In this document: positions 51,226 through 59,424 of the stretch, in pieces
How positions within the stretch are numbered: the first letter of the stretch is position 1
How the letters are laid out: the number at the start of each line of letters is the position of its first letter
DNA from: Streptomyces sp. V4I2
GTDB lineage: Bacteria > Actinomycetota > Actinomycetes > Streptomycetales > Streptomycetaceae
DNA length: 64,000 nucleotides
NCBI RefSeq assembly: GCF_030817655.1
Contig: NZ_JAUSZM010000003.1
Span: forward strand, 4,898,001 to 4,962,000
Direction: 5' to 3'
Program-made: the position numbers and the translations under genes
Notes under the pieces: generated by a model
Seen by the model: only the letters and a program-made list of their open reading frames with translations
What the model was told of the DNA's origin: nothing
The model's database searches: none

Positions 51226-52074
51226 TCAAGGAACGCTGGTCTCGCCCCCGAGGTCCGCCACATCCGCCAGGTCAGCCACCACCGCCGCATGGTCGGAGGC
51301 CCACACCCCGTCCACAGGCCCGTCGCCCGCCCGCCGTACGTGCCGGACGTGACCCTCGCCGACCGGGCCGGGCGGGCCGACGTGGATGTAGTCGATGCGG
51401 ACGGGGGGCTCCAACACCCGTGCCGTGTGCGGGTTTTCGGGTGTCCAGGTGGCGGAGGGGGCGGCCGGGTCGGCGTACTCCCAGGCGTCGTAGAGGACTT
51501 GGCCGGGTACGGCCGGCTCGGTCTTGTAACCGCCGAACAGGCGGACGGCGTCCGAGTCCGGCCAGGCGTTGAAGTCCCCCGTGACGACGGGCGGGAAGGG
51601 GGTGCCGCCCCGGTGCCGGGCGACCAGTTCCGCGAGCGCGGTGACCTGGCGGCAGCGCACCGCGGAGGCGTACGGGGCCGAGGTGAGGTGGGTGGTGAAG
51701 AAGGGGACATCGTAGGCGGGGGTGGCCAGGCGGGCGTACAGGGCGGTGCGGCCGTCGGCGAGGGCGGCCGGTGCGGGCAGCTCCAGCACCTCCTGGTCGA
51801 CCACTGGCCAGCGGCTGAGGACCGCGTTGCCGATGTCGACGGTGGGGTCCCCGATGCGGCGCCGCCAGCGTTCGGGCGACGGGGACGGCGCCCACGTCCA
51901 GTGCAGGCCCAGCTCGTCGGCGAGCCACTCGGCCTGGTTCTCCCCGTCCGCGGCCCACACCTCCTGCAGCCCGACGACATCGGGGCGCAGGTCCCGTAAC
52001 ACGGCGAGGATCGCCTTCTGCCGCGCTTCCCAGGGGCCGAAGCGCCACCACAGGTTCCAGGTCACGACCCTCAT
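51226..52074 (-). CDS. Endonuclease/exonuclease/phosphatase family protein
   Basis: A 282-residue EEP-fold enzyme: RVVTWNLWWRFGPWEARQ, VVGLQEVW (Glu), TTHLTSAP, VVTGDFNAWPDSDAV (Asp-x-Asn), IDYIHVGP and a terminal WASDHAAVVADL (Asp-His). All catalytic positions are present. A phosphodiesterase or nuclease; no signal peptide, so cytoplasmic. The ATG at 52074 starts the conserved strand; one seven codons upstream is possible. Divergent from the F420 nitroreductase-like gene. Confidence 0.88.
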   Translation of the reverse strand: MRVVTWNLWWRFGPWEARQKAILAVLRDLRPDVVGLQEVWAADGENQAEWLADELGLHWTWAPSPSPERWRRRIGDPTVDIGNAVLSRWPVVDQEVLELPAPAALADGRTALYARLATPAYDVPFFTTHLTSAPYASAVRCRQVTALAELVARHRGGTPFPPVVTGDFNAWPDSDAVRLFGGYKTEPAVPGQVLYDAWEYADPAAPSATWTPENPHTARVLEPPVRIDYIHVGPPGPVGEGHVRHVRRAGDGPVDGVWASDHAAVVADLADVADLGGETSVP

Positions 52075-52178
52075 CCGCAGCCACCGTCCTCGCATCCCGC
52101 GGCGTCGGGGACCATTGAAGCAGCCGTTCGAACGTTCCGCCCATCCCTTGCGACTGCTTCACAAGGAGCCCACCGCCG

Positions 52179-52574
52179 ATGCCCCGACTCGCCGACCTCA
52201 GGTTCCGCGCCGCCACGACCTTCCAACGCCGCGTCGGCAACCCGATCCTGCGCCGCCTCCCCCTCCAGACGGTCCTGGAGACCACGGGCCGCGTCTCCGG
52301 CCTGCCCCGCCGCACCCCGGTGGGCGGCCGTCGCGTCGGCGACTCCTTCTGGCTGGTCTCGGAGTTCGGCGAGCGTTCCCAGTACGTCCGCAACATCAAG
52401 GCCGATCCACGCGTGCGGGTACGGATCCGGGGCCGCTGGCACACCGGAACGGCTCACCTCCTGCCCGACGACGACCCGGTGGCCCGTCTACGCAGCCTGC
52501 CGCGGCTCAACAGTGCGGGGGTACGAGTGCTGGGGACCGGACTGTTGACGGTGCGGGTGGATCTGACGGTCTGA
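52179..52574 (+). CDS. DUF385/Ddn-like deazaflavin-dependent nitroreductase family protein
   Basis: A 131-residue protein: LETTGRVSGLPRRTPVGGRR, FWLVSEFGERSQYVRNIKAD, VRVRIRGRWHTGTAHLL. This is the split-barrel fold of F420-binding Ddn-type proteins (quinone or nitro reductases). The start has AAGGAG upstream. The 3' end overlaps the convergent ATPase gene by 68 bases. F420 use is inferred from the family, in line with fbiC nearby. Confidence 0.82.
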   Translation: MPRLADLRFRAATTFQRRVGNPILRRLPLQTVLETTGRVSGLPRRTPVGGRRVGDSFWLVSEFGERSQYVRNIKADPRVRVRIRGRWHTGTAHLLPDDDPVARLRSLPRLNSAGVRVLGTGLLTVRVDLTV

Positions 52575-53019
52575 ACAACGAGGACACGGTCGCGGACCCG
52601 CACTCGGCCCACAGCAGTTTCCCGCCGTGCCCATCGCCCAGCGCGTATCCGCCCCACGTATCGGCGCAAGCCCGCACGATCTGCAGCCCACGACCGCCCT
52701 CGGCGTCCTCCGCCGGTACGGAGGCTGGAGCACCACCGCCACCGCCGCCGAACCCGGGCGGCAGGCGGGAGTCGGAGTCCCAGACGGCGACCCGCAGCCG
52801 ACCGGGCCCGACGGAGCGGATACGGAGGGCGTAGGGGCCGCTCGTGTGCCGGTGGGCGTTGGTCAGCAGCTCCGATACCAGCAGCTCGGCGGTGGGGGTG
52901 AGCCGGGCGAGGCCATGGACGGCCAGGACCGTGCGCAGAGTGGCGCGGGCGACACCTGGCGCGCGGGCATCGCGCGGAAGGTCGAGGGTGTAGGCCCAGG
53001 GTGGGGATAACGTCGCCAT
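52507..53019 (-). CDS. Histidine-kinase-like ATPase domain protein (second)
   Basis: A 170-residue HATPase_c protein: ELLVSELLTNAHRHTSGPYA (N box), GGRGLQIVRACADTWGGYAL (G2 box), and a poly-Gly loop FGGGGGGAP before it. Probably an anti-sigma/SpoIIAB-type regulator. ATG 53019 opens the domain properly; upstream frames are composition-poor. It overlaps the Ddn-like gene at its 3' end. Confidence 0.85.
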   Translation of the reverse strand: MATLSPPWAYTLDLPRDARAPGVARATLRTVLAVHGLARLTPTAELLVSELLTNAHRHTSGPYALRIRSVGPGRLRVAVWDSDSRLPPGFGGGGGGAPASVPAEDAEGGRGLQIVRACADTWGGYALGDGHGGKLLWAECGSATVSSLFRPSDPPAPSTVRSPALVPPHC

Positions 53020-53194
53020 CGGAAGTCTCCGATCACTGAGGAGAGACGGGTGGCGCCGGGGCCCTGGCCATGGCCTCCCACGGTGCGCTCCGAGACGAGG
53101 CGCCTGAGCATGACGATAGGGACCGCAGATGACGTACGGGGGTCCGAGATCCTTCCGTCCGCACGTCGGTCGTGTGAGCAGAGTGGCCCTCCCC

Positions 53195-54649
53195 TCACCC
53201 CGGCCAGACGATCGCCTGCACCTCGCTGTACGCATGCAGCGCGTACGACCCCACGTCCCGCCCCACCCCGCTCCTCTTGAACCCCCCGAACGGTGCCTCC
53301 ATGTTCCGCCCGACCGTGTTCACGCCGACCCCGCCGGCCCGCAGTCGCCGCGCCACCCGGAAGGCTCGGGCGACGTCCGCCGACCAGACGTAGTCGATGA
53401 GGCCGTAGTCGGTGTCGTTGGCCATCGCCACGCCCTCGTCCTCCTCGTCGAAGGGGACGACCACGACCACCGGGCCGAAGATCTCCTCGCGGGCCACCCG
53501 CATGTCGTTGGTGCAGTCGGCGAGGAGAGTGGGGGCCACGTAGAAACCCCGCTCCAGCGGCGGCCGTTCGCCGCCCGTCACCACCACCGCCCCCTCCTTC
53601 CGGCCCAGTTCGACGTACGACTCCACCCGGTCCCGGTGTCCCGACGAGATCACCGGGCCGACGACCGTATCCGGCTCCCGCGGGTCCCCCACCTTCAACC
53701 GCCCGACATATGCGGCCAGTTGCTCGACCAGCCGGTCATACACCCCGCTCTGTGCAAGCACCCGCGTCGGCGCCGTGCAGATCTGCCCGCTGTAGAAGGA
53801 GAAGGTCGTCCCGATCCCGGCGACGGCCGAGCCGACGTCCGCGTCGTCGAAGACGAGCGCCGCGCCCTTCCCGCCCAGCTCCATCAGCTGCCGCTTCATC
53901 CCCCGACCGCACACCTCGGCGATGCGTTGCCCGACCGCCGTCGAGCCCGTGAAGCTCACCATGTCGACGTCGGGGGACGAGACGGCTTCCTCCCCCACCT
54001 CCACCGACCGGCCCGAGACGACGTTCACCACCCCGCGCGGCACCCCGGCCGCCTCCAGCGCCTCCGCCATCCGGTAGACCGACAGCGGGTCCTGCGGGGC
54101 CGGCTTCACCACCACCGTGTTGCCCATCGCCAGCGCCGGGGCGACCTTGCCCGCCGGGTTCGCCCAGGGGTTGTTGTACGAGGTGATGCAGGTGACTACC
54201 CCGACCGGCTGCCGTACGGCCAGCGCGCCCATCACCGCTGCCCGCCCCATCGGGCCGGCCTCGTTGATCTGCGGCGGGATCGCCCACTCGGCGGGCTCCA
54301 CGCGCGCGTACCGCCGGAAGCGGGCGGCCGCTACCCCGACCTGCATCCGCCGGGCCGTCGCCGTGGTCGCCCCGGTCTCCGCCCGGGCGAGGTCGGCGTA
54401 CGACTCCAGGTTTCCGCCGATGATCCCCGCGGCCCGCGCGAGGATCGCCGCCCGTTCCTCCGGCGCCGTACACGACCACGGCCCGAAGGCCTCGCGGGCC
54501 GCGGCACAGGCCGCGCGCACCTGATCCCGCGAGGCCTCCGGCGCCCGGCCGACGGTCTCCTCGGTCGCCGGGTCGACGACCTCGTAGTGACCGCCGTCCG
54601 GCTCGATCCAGGCACCGCCGACGAACAGCCGCTGTCCCTCAGCAGTCAC
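53195..54649 (-). CDS. Aldehyde dehydrogenase
   Basis: A 484-residue NAD(P)-dependent ALDH: RRYARVEPAEWAIPPQINEA in the N-terminal part, ALAMGNTVVVKPAPQDPLS (cofactor site), FTGSTAVGQRIAEV, MELGGKGAALVF (catalytic Glu), FYSGQICTAPTRVL (catalytic Cys) and EEIFGPVVVVVPFDEED. The GTG overlaps the stop of the D-aminoacylase-like gene (GTGA), so they are coupled. It is the last gene of the run that starts at 57615. It oxidises an aldehyde intermediate of an unassigned pathway. Confidence 0.93.
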   Translation of the reverse strand: MTAEGQRLFVGGAWIEPDGGHYEVVDPATEETVGRAPEASRDQVRAACAAAREAFGPWSCTAPEERAAILARAAGIIGGNLESYADLARAETGATTATARRMQVGVAAARFRRYARVEPAEWAIPPQINEAGPMGRAAVMGALAVRQPVGVVTCITSYNNPWANPAGKVAPALAMGNTVVVKPAPQDPLSVYRMAEALEAAGVPRGVVNVVSGRSVEVGEEAVSSPDVDMVSFTGSTAVGQRIAEVCGRGMKRQLMELGGKGAALVFDDADVGSAVAGIGTTFSFYSGQICTAPTRVLAQSGVYDRLVEQLAAYVGRLKVGDPREPDTVVGPVISSGHRDRVESYVELGRKEGAVVVTGGERPPLERGFYVAPTLLADCTNDMRVAREEIFGPVVVVVPFDEEDEGVAMANDTDYGLIDYVWSADVARAFRVARRLRAGGVGVNTVGRNMEAPFGGFKRSGVGRDVGSYALHAYSEVQAIVWPG

Positions 54650-56376
54650 CTGGTCGCCACCGTCCGCGTGTCCCGCCCGGACCGCAGCACCTTCCCGGGC
54701 ACCGCCCCGCTCACCGCGTCGTCCCGGATCGCCTCGACCCCGTTGACCCACACGGCCCGTATCCCGATGGCCTTGGAGTCCAGCCGGGGGCTGTCACCCG
54801 GCAGGTCGTGCACCAGGGTGGCCGTGCCCGCGGCGATCCGTTCCGGGTCGAAGAGGACGAGGTCCGCATGCCAGCCCTCCCGCAGCTGCCCCCGCTCCCG
54901 CAGCCCGAACAGCCGCGCCGGGTCGTCCGTCAGCATCTTCACCGCCTGCTCCAGGCTCACGAGCTTCCGGCCGCGCAGACAGTCCCCGATGAAGCGGGTC
55001 GTGTACGGGGCCCCGCACATCCGGTCCAGATGCGCGCCCGCGTCCGACCCGCCGAGCAGCACGTCCTCGTGCTGCCAGGTCTCGGCGCGCAGCGACCAGG
55101 ACGCCGGGTCGTTGTCGGTGGGCATGGGCCACAGCACCGTACGCAGTTCGTCGGCGGCGCAGATCTCGACGAGGCACTGGAACGGGTCCTGGCCGCGTTC
55201 CGCCGCGATGTCCGCGACCACTCGCCCGCTCAGACCCCGGTTCGCCTCGCTGTACGTGTCGCCGATGACGTACCGCCCGAAGTGCGTCAGCCGCCGGAAG
55301 ACGCCCGCCTCCTTGGAACCGGCCCGCTCCAGCATCCCGGCCCGGACGGACGGGTCACGCAGTCGCTCGATCCGTTCCGGGACGGGCAGGCCGAGGATCG
55401 GACCCCACCCCGGGATCAGGTTCAGCGCGCAGAACGTGCCCAGGGACATGTTCATCGGCGTGAGGATCGGCATGGTCAGCGCGACGACCCTGCCGCCAGC
55501 CTTGCGCGCCTGCTCGCTCGCGAGGAGCTGCCTGGGCACCCGCTCGGGGACGGACGCGTCGACGGTGAGGACGTTCCAGTTCAGGGGCCGCCCGGCCGCC
55601 GCGCTCATCTCCACGAGCAGGTCGATCTCCGCGTCGCTGAACTGGTCGAGACAGCCCGCGACGATCGCCTCGATCTGCGTGCCCTCGTGCTCACCGACCG
55701 CCCGCGACAGCGCCAGCAGCTCGGCGGGCAGGGCGTGCCGGGAGGCGACCGGCTTGCCGTCGCCGTCGGAGTGGGTAGAAGACTGGGTGGTGGACAGGCC
55801 CCACGCACCGGCGTCCATGGCCTCGTGAAGCAACCGGATCATTGCCGCGAGCTGCTCCTCGTTCGGCTGTCCGCCGATCGCGTCCGGGCCCATCACGTGC
55901 CGCCGCAACGCGCAATGCCCCACCATGAACCCCGCGTTGACGGCGATCCGCCCCTCCAGCGCGTCCAGATACTCCCCGAAGCCGTGCCAGCTCCAGGGCG
56001 CCCCCTCCTCCAGCGCGACCAGGGACATCCCCTCCACCTTGGACATCATCCGTCGGGTGTAGTCGGCGTCCTCGGGGCGAGCCGGGTTCAGCGGGGCGAG
56101 GGTGAAGCCGCAGTTGCCGGCGGCGACCGTGGTGACACCGTGATTGAGGGAGGGGGTCGCGTACGGGTCCCAGAACAGCTGGGCGTCGTAGTGGGTGTGC
56201 GGGTCGACGAAGCCGGGGGCGAGGACGAGGCCGGCGGCGTCCTCGGTGGTCCGGGCTTCTTCGGAGATCCGTCCGACGGCGGCAATACGGCCCTCTCGTA
56301 TACCGACGTCGGCAGTGAACGCGGGGGCGCCCGTCCCGTCGACGACGGTCGCGCCTTTGATGACGTGATCAAGCAT
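54646..56376 (-). CDS. N-acyl-D-amino-acid deacylase / D-aminoacylase family amidohydrolase
   Basis: A 576-residue amidohydrolase: VIKGATVVDGTGAPAFTADV (N-terminal beta sandwich), FVDPHTHYDAQLFWDPYATP (metal His-x-His), GLSTTQSSTHSDGDGKPVAS, SLEQAVKMLTDDPARLFGL and ADLVLFDPERIAAGTATLVH near the end. The family hydrolyses N-acyl-D-amino acids or cyclic amides; here the substrate is unknown. The ATG 56376 has GAGGAGG 11 bases upstream. It is the second gene of the LLM-deacylase-ALDH unit, about 120 bases after the LLM gene. Confidence 0.88.
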   Translation of the reverse strand: MLDHVIKGATVVDGTGAPAFTADVGIREGRIAAVGRISEEARTTEDAAGLVLAPGFVDPHTHYDAQLFWDPYATPSLNHGVTTVAAGNCGFTLAPLNPARPEDADYTRRMMSKVEGMSLVALEEGAPWSWHGFGEYLDALEGRIAVNAGFMVGHCALRRHVMGPDAIGGQPNEEQLAAMIRLLHEAMDAGAWGLSTTQSSTHSDGDGKPVASRHALPAELLALSRAVGEHEGTQIEAIVAGCLDQFSDAEIDLLVEMSAAAGRPLNWNVLTVDASVPERVPRQLLASEQARKAGGRVVALTMPILTPMNMSLGTFCALNLIPGWGPILGLPVPERIERLRDPSVRAGMLERAGSKEAGVFRRLTHFGRYVIGDTYSEANRGLSGRVVADIAAERGQDPFQCLVEICAADELRTVLWPMPTDNDPASWSLRAETWQHEDVLLGGSDAGAHLDRMCGAPYTTRFIGDCLRGRKLVSLEQAVKMLTDDPARLFGLRERGQLREGWHADLVLFDPERIAAGTATLVHDLPGDSPRLDSKAIGIRAVWVNGVEAIRDDAVSGAVPGKVLRSGRDTRTVATR

Positions 56377-56496
56377 GGACCTTGCCTCCTCGAACTCCGG
56401 GCCGGTGTCCTTACCTAGGGGCGCGGGGCTGTGACATATGCGGCTCCGCCGCGTGGGCGCGACCAGCCACGAACCGCCCGCAGCCCGCAACGGCGA

Positions 56497-57615
56497 TCAC
56501 GAGGCAGCCCGGAACCGAGACGTCCGATGCACCGGATCCGTATCGATCTTCGGAATCACGTGCTCCCCGATCAGCCGAATCGTCTGCAACGTCTCCTCCT
56601 TCGGCACCCCCACCGGCAGCCCGAAGCTCAACTGATCCGCCCCCGCCTGCTCCCACCGCTTGCACTGCCGGACCACCTCATCGGGATCCCCGCAGATCAG
56701 CAGCTCCTCCTCGATGAGCACCTCGACGAACTCCGCGGTGTACTCGGGCAGGGTCTCCGGCCACACCGGGAACCCCTCGGGACGAGGAAACGTGTCGTGG
56801 TACCGGAACACCAGCGACGGCAGATAGTGCAGCCCACCCCGCACCGCGATCTCGATCGCCTCGGCGTGCGTCGGCGCGCAGATCGCCGTCGTCGTCACCA
56901 TCACGTTGTCGTTGACGAAGTCCCCGATCGGCTCGGCGTCCACGATCGCGTTCTTGTACTGCTCGAGCACCCACTCCATGTCGGAGACCTTCTGCACGCT
57001 GAAGCCGAGCACCCCGAGGCCCTTGCGGGCGGCCATGGCGTACGAGGGCGGCGAGCCGGCGGCGTACCACATGGCGGGGTGGGACTTCCCGTACGGCTTC
57101 GGCAGGATCTTCCTCGGCGGGAGCTGCCAGTGCTTGCCCTGGAAGCCGGCGTACTCGTCCTGGAGCCACATCTTGGGGAACTCGGCGATGGTCTCCTCCC
57201 AGATCTCCTTCGTGTAGTTCATGTCGGTGATGCCGGGGAGGAAGCCGAGGATCTCGTGCGAGCCGGCCCCGCGTCCGCTGCCGAACTCGAAGCGGTTCTC
57301 GGTGAGATGGTCGAGCATGGCGACCTTCTCGGCGACCTTCACGGGGTGGTTGACCTGGGCGAGCGGGTTGAAGATCCCGGAGCCGAGGTGGATGCGCTCG
57401 GTGGCGTGTGCGAGGTAGCCGAGGAAGACGTCGTTGGCGGAGAGGTGCGAGTACTCCTCCAGGAAGTGGTGCTCTGACGCCCAGGCGTACTTGAAGCCGG
57501 ACCTGTCCGCCTGGATGACGTACTCGGTCTCCTCCATCAGCGCCTTGTGTTCGGCCAGCGGGTCGGTCTCGGCGCGCTTGCCCACGTATCCCTGTACAAA
57601 GAGCCCGAATTCCAA
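56497..57615 (-). CDS. LLM-class flavin-dependent oxidoreductase
   Basis: A 372-residue bacterial luciferase-like TIM-barrel monooxygenase: MEFGLFVQGYVGKRAETDP (start of the family), SEHHFLEEYSHLSANDVFLG, LAHATERIHLGSGIFNPLAQ, VNHPVKVAEKVAMLDHLTEN, RFEFGSGRGAGSHEILGFLP. The start is TTG (57615), with GGTGA six bases upstream; no ATG or GTG keeps the conserved start. Two CTGACG-type palindromes lie upstream (57663, 57726). It heads the unit that continues with the deacylase and ALDH. Confidence 0.9.
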   Translation of the reverse strand: MEFGLFVQGYVGKRAETDPLAEHKALMEETEYVIQADRSGFKYAWASEHHFLEEYSHLSANDVFLGYLAHATERIHLGSGIFNPLAQVNHPVKVAEKVAMLDHLTENRFEFGSGRGAGSHEILGFLPGITDMNYTKEIWEETIAEFPKMWLQDEYAGFQGKHWQLPPRKILPKPYGKSHPAMWYAAGSPPSYAMAARKGLGVLGFSVQKVSDMEWVLEQYKNAIVDAEPIGDFVNDNVMVTTTAICAPTHAEAIEIAVRGGLHYLPSLVFRYHDTFPRPEGFPVWPETLPEYTAEFVEVLIEEELLICGDPDEVVRQCKRWEQAGADQLSFGLPVGVPKEETLQTIRLIGEHVIPKIDTDPVHRTSRFRAAS

Positions 57616-57662
57616 GGAGGTTCACCGTCCCCAGTTCAGTTTCCGAGAGGTTCCTGAGGTTT

Positions 57663-57677
57663 CTGACGAGTCGTCAG
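57663..57677. promoter_or_regulatory. CTGACGAGTCGTCAG operator
   Basis: Perfect 15-base palindrome (CTGACGA G TCGTCAG) in the LLM gene's promoter region, about 48 bases upstream of the start codon. Same arms as the sites at 31478 and 60680. Confidence 0.7.
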
Positions 57678-57725
57678 ATTCGCCCGTGGGCCGACTGTGG
57701 CACCGGGCGCATGCACCGTCAATAG

Positions 57726-57740
57726 CTGACGGCCAGTCAG
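57726..57740. promoter_or_regulatory. Second, variant operator copy (CTGACGGCCAGTCAG)
   Basis: Inverted repeat AGCTGAC/GTCAGCT (57724-57742), about 50 bases beyond the first site. The right arm differs (AGTCAG instead of CGTCAG), but the outer arms are longer. It may be a weaker second site for the same repressor, or serve the neighbouring SDR gene's 3' end only by chance. Confidence 0.5.
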
Positions 57741-57749
57741 CTGGGGGCC

Positions 57750-58496
57750 TCAGACGATCGACACACCCGCCAGCCACCCCCCGTCGATCACGAACGGCTG
57801 CCCCGTGATGTAGGAGGAGTCCTCGGACGTGAGGAAGAGCGCGAGCCGCGCCACCTCCTCCGGCCGCCCGATCCGCCCGAGCGGCACGAGCTTGCGGTAC
57901 AGCGCGTCCGTCGCTCCCTCGGGGGCGGCATCCGGATTGCTCATCGCCGTGTCGATGGCTCCCGGGCACATGGCGTTGACCCGTATCCCCCGGTCCGCCA
58001 GCTCCAGTGCGGCCACCCGCGTGAGCCCGACGATCGCGTGCTTGGTCGCCGCGTACGCGCCCACCGCCGCCATGCCGGTCACGCCGGTGTAGGAGGCGGT
58101 GTTGACGATCGTGCCCCCGTCGGACATCCGGGGCGCCACCGCCTTGATGCCGAGGAAGCAGCCGACCTGGTTGACCTTGACGATCTGCATGAACTCGTCG
58201 AGGGGTGTGTCGAGAAGGGTGTTGAAGCGGAGGATCCCCGCGTTGTTGACGAGCCCGTCGACACGGCCGTACGCCTCCACCACGGCATCGACGGCGGCCG
58301 CCCACTCCTCCTCCCGCCCCACGTCGAGGTGCACGTACAGCGCCCCGATCTCCTTCGCGAGGCCCTGCCCCTGCTCGTCGAGTACGTCCGCCACGACGAC
58401 CTCGGCGCCCTCCTCCCGGAACAGCCGAGCCTCCTGCTCTCCCTGCCCGCGCGCCGCCCCGGTGACGATGACGACACGTCCGTCCAGCTTGCCCAT
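57750..58496 (-). CDS. Short-chain dehydrogenase/reductase (second)
   Basis: A 248-residue classical SDR: VVIVTGAARGQGEQEARLF (cofactor), LVNNAGILRF, IVNTASYTGVTG (Ser), AYAATKHAIVGLTRVAALEL (Tyr/Lys), IRVNAMCPGAIDTAM and ITGQPFVIDGGWLAGVSIV. All active-site residues are present. The ATG 58496 follows AGGAGA by four bases. It is the last gene of the amidohydrolase operon, 13 bases after the LLM gene. It ends 134 bases from the start of the next unit's LLM gene. Confidence 0.93.
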   Translation of the reverse strand: MGKLDGRVVIVTGAARGQGEQEARLFREEGAEVVVADVLDEQGQGLAKEIGALYVHLDVGREEEWAAAVDAVVEAYGRVDGLVNNAGILRFNTLLDTPLDEFMQIVKVNQVGCFLGIKAVAPRMSDGGTIVNTASYTGVTGMAAVGAYAATKHAIVGLTRVAALELADRGIRVNAMCPGAIDTAMSNPDAAPEGATDALYRKLVPLGRIGRPEEVARLALFLTSEDSSYITGQPFVIDGGWLAGVSIV

Positions 58497-58509
58497 GCGG
58501 TCTCCTGTT

Positions 58510-59424
58510 TCAGAGGTACGGTGCGATCTCGGCGCCGAACGCGGCGATCTGGTCGGTGAGTTCGGTGCGGCTCCGGCTGCGGAACCTGACCTGGATCTGG
58601 TGGACGCCCATCGCGCGGTAGGCGCGCAGGGACTCGGCGAGTGCGGCGGTCGGGCCGGTGAGGGTGCGGCGCCCGACGTCCCAGGCGGGGGTGCCGACGT
58701 AGAGCGGCTCGGCGATGGCGCCGATGGTGAAGGGGTCCGTGACGGCGGCCTCTTCGCGCAGGTTCCTGATCCGCTCGATCTGCGCGGGCAGCCGTTCGCG
58801 CGGGTCGCCCTGCGGGAGCCAGCCGTCGCCCTTGAGGGCGGCCCGGCGTACGGCCGCGGGCGAGGAGCCGCCGACCCACAGGGGTACGCGGGTCTGGGCG
58901 GGTCTGGGACGCTGGCCGAGGTCCTGGAAGTCGTAGAGCTTGCCGTGGTGTTCGGGGAACTCGTCCGGCCCGAGGGTCTTCCTGAGCGCCTCGATCGACT
59001 CGTCGAGCACGGCGCCCCGCTGCCGGAAGTCCACGCCGAGCGCCTCGAACTCCTCCTCCACATGCCCGGCCCCGACCCCGAGGACCAGCCGCCCGCCGCT
59101 CAGATGGTCGAGGGTGGCGTACTGCTTGGCCGTGAGCAGCGGATGCCGCAGGCCGACGACGGCGACGTGACTGAGCAGCCGTACCCGCTCGGTCGCGGCG
59201 GCCAGGAAGGCGAGGGTGGCGACCGGGTCGTACCAGACCGTGCTCATGGCGGACGCGAGCCGGCGCGGGACGGCGACGTGGTCGCAGCAGGCGACGTAGT
59301 CGAAGCCGGCGCGGTCGGCGGTGCGGGCGAGGTCGAGGAGGTCGTCGGGCCCGGCGGCGGCCTCCCAGGGTTCGGCGTAGATCGTGGACTGGGACTGGAC
59401 GGGGAGCTGGATGCCGTACTTCAT
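58510..59424 (-). CDS. LLM-class F420-dependent-type oxidoreductase
   Basis: A 304-residue LLM protein: MKYGIQLPVQSQSTIYAEPW, ARTADRAGFDYVACCDHVAV, SHVAVVGLRHPLLTAKQYAT, LSGGRLVLGVGAGHVEEEFE. It belongs to the subgroup commonly assigned F420 use (TIGR03619-like). The start overlaps the amidohydrolase stop (ATGA). It is the middle gene of the amidohydrolase-LLM-SDR operon. It may use F420 made through FbiC. Confidence 0.9.
   Translation of the reverse strand: MKYGIQLPVQSQSTIYAEPWEAAAGPDDLLDLARTADRAGFDYVACCDHVAVPRRLASAMSTVWYDPVATLAFLAAATERVRLLSHVAVVGLRHPLLTAKQYATLDHLSGGRLVLGVGAGHVEEEFEALGVDFRQRGAVLDESIEALRKTLGPDEFPEHHGKLYDFQDLGQRPRPAQTRVPLWVGGSSPAAVRRAALKGDGWLPQGDPRERLPAQIERIRNLREEAAVTDPFTIGAIAEPLYVGTPAWDVGRRTLTGPTAALAESLRAYRAMGVHQIQVRFRSRSRTELTDQIAAFGAEIAPYL

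Noticed and set aside
57750..59063. Extended SDR frame running into the LLM gene
   Set aside because: The SDR starts at 58496 behind a good ribosome binding site; the extension overlaps the LLM gene in another frame.
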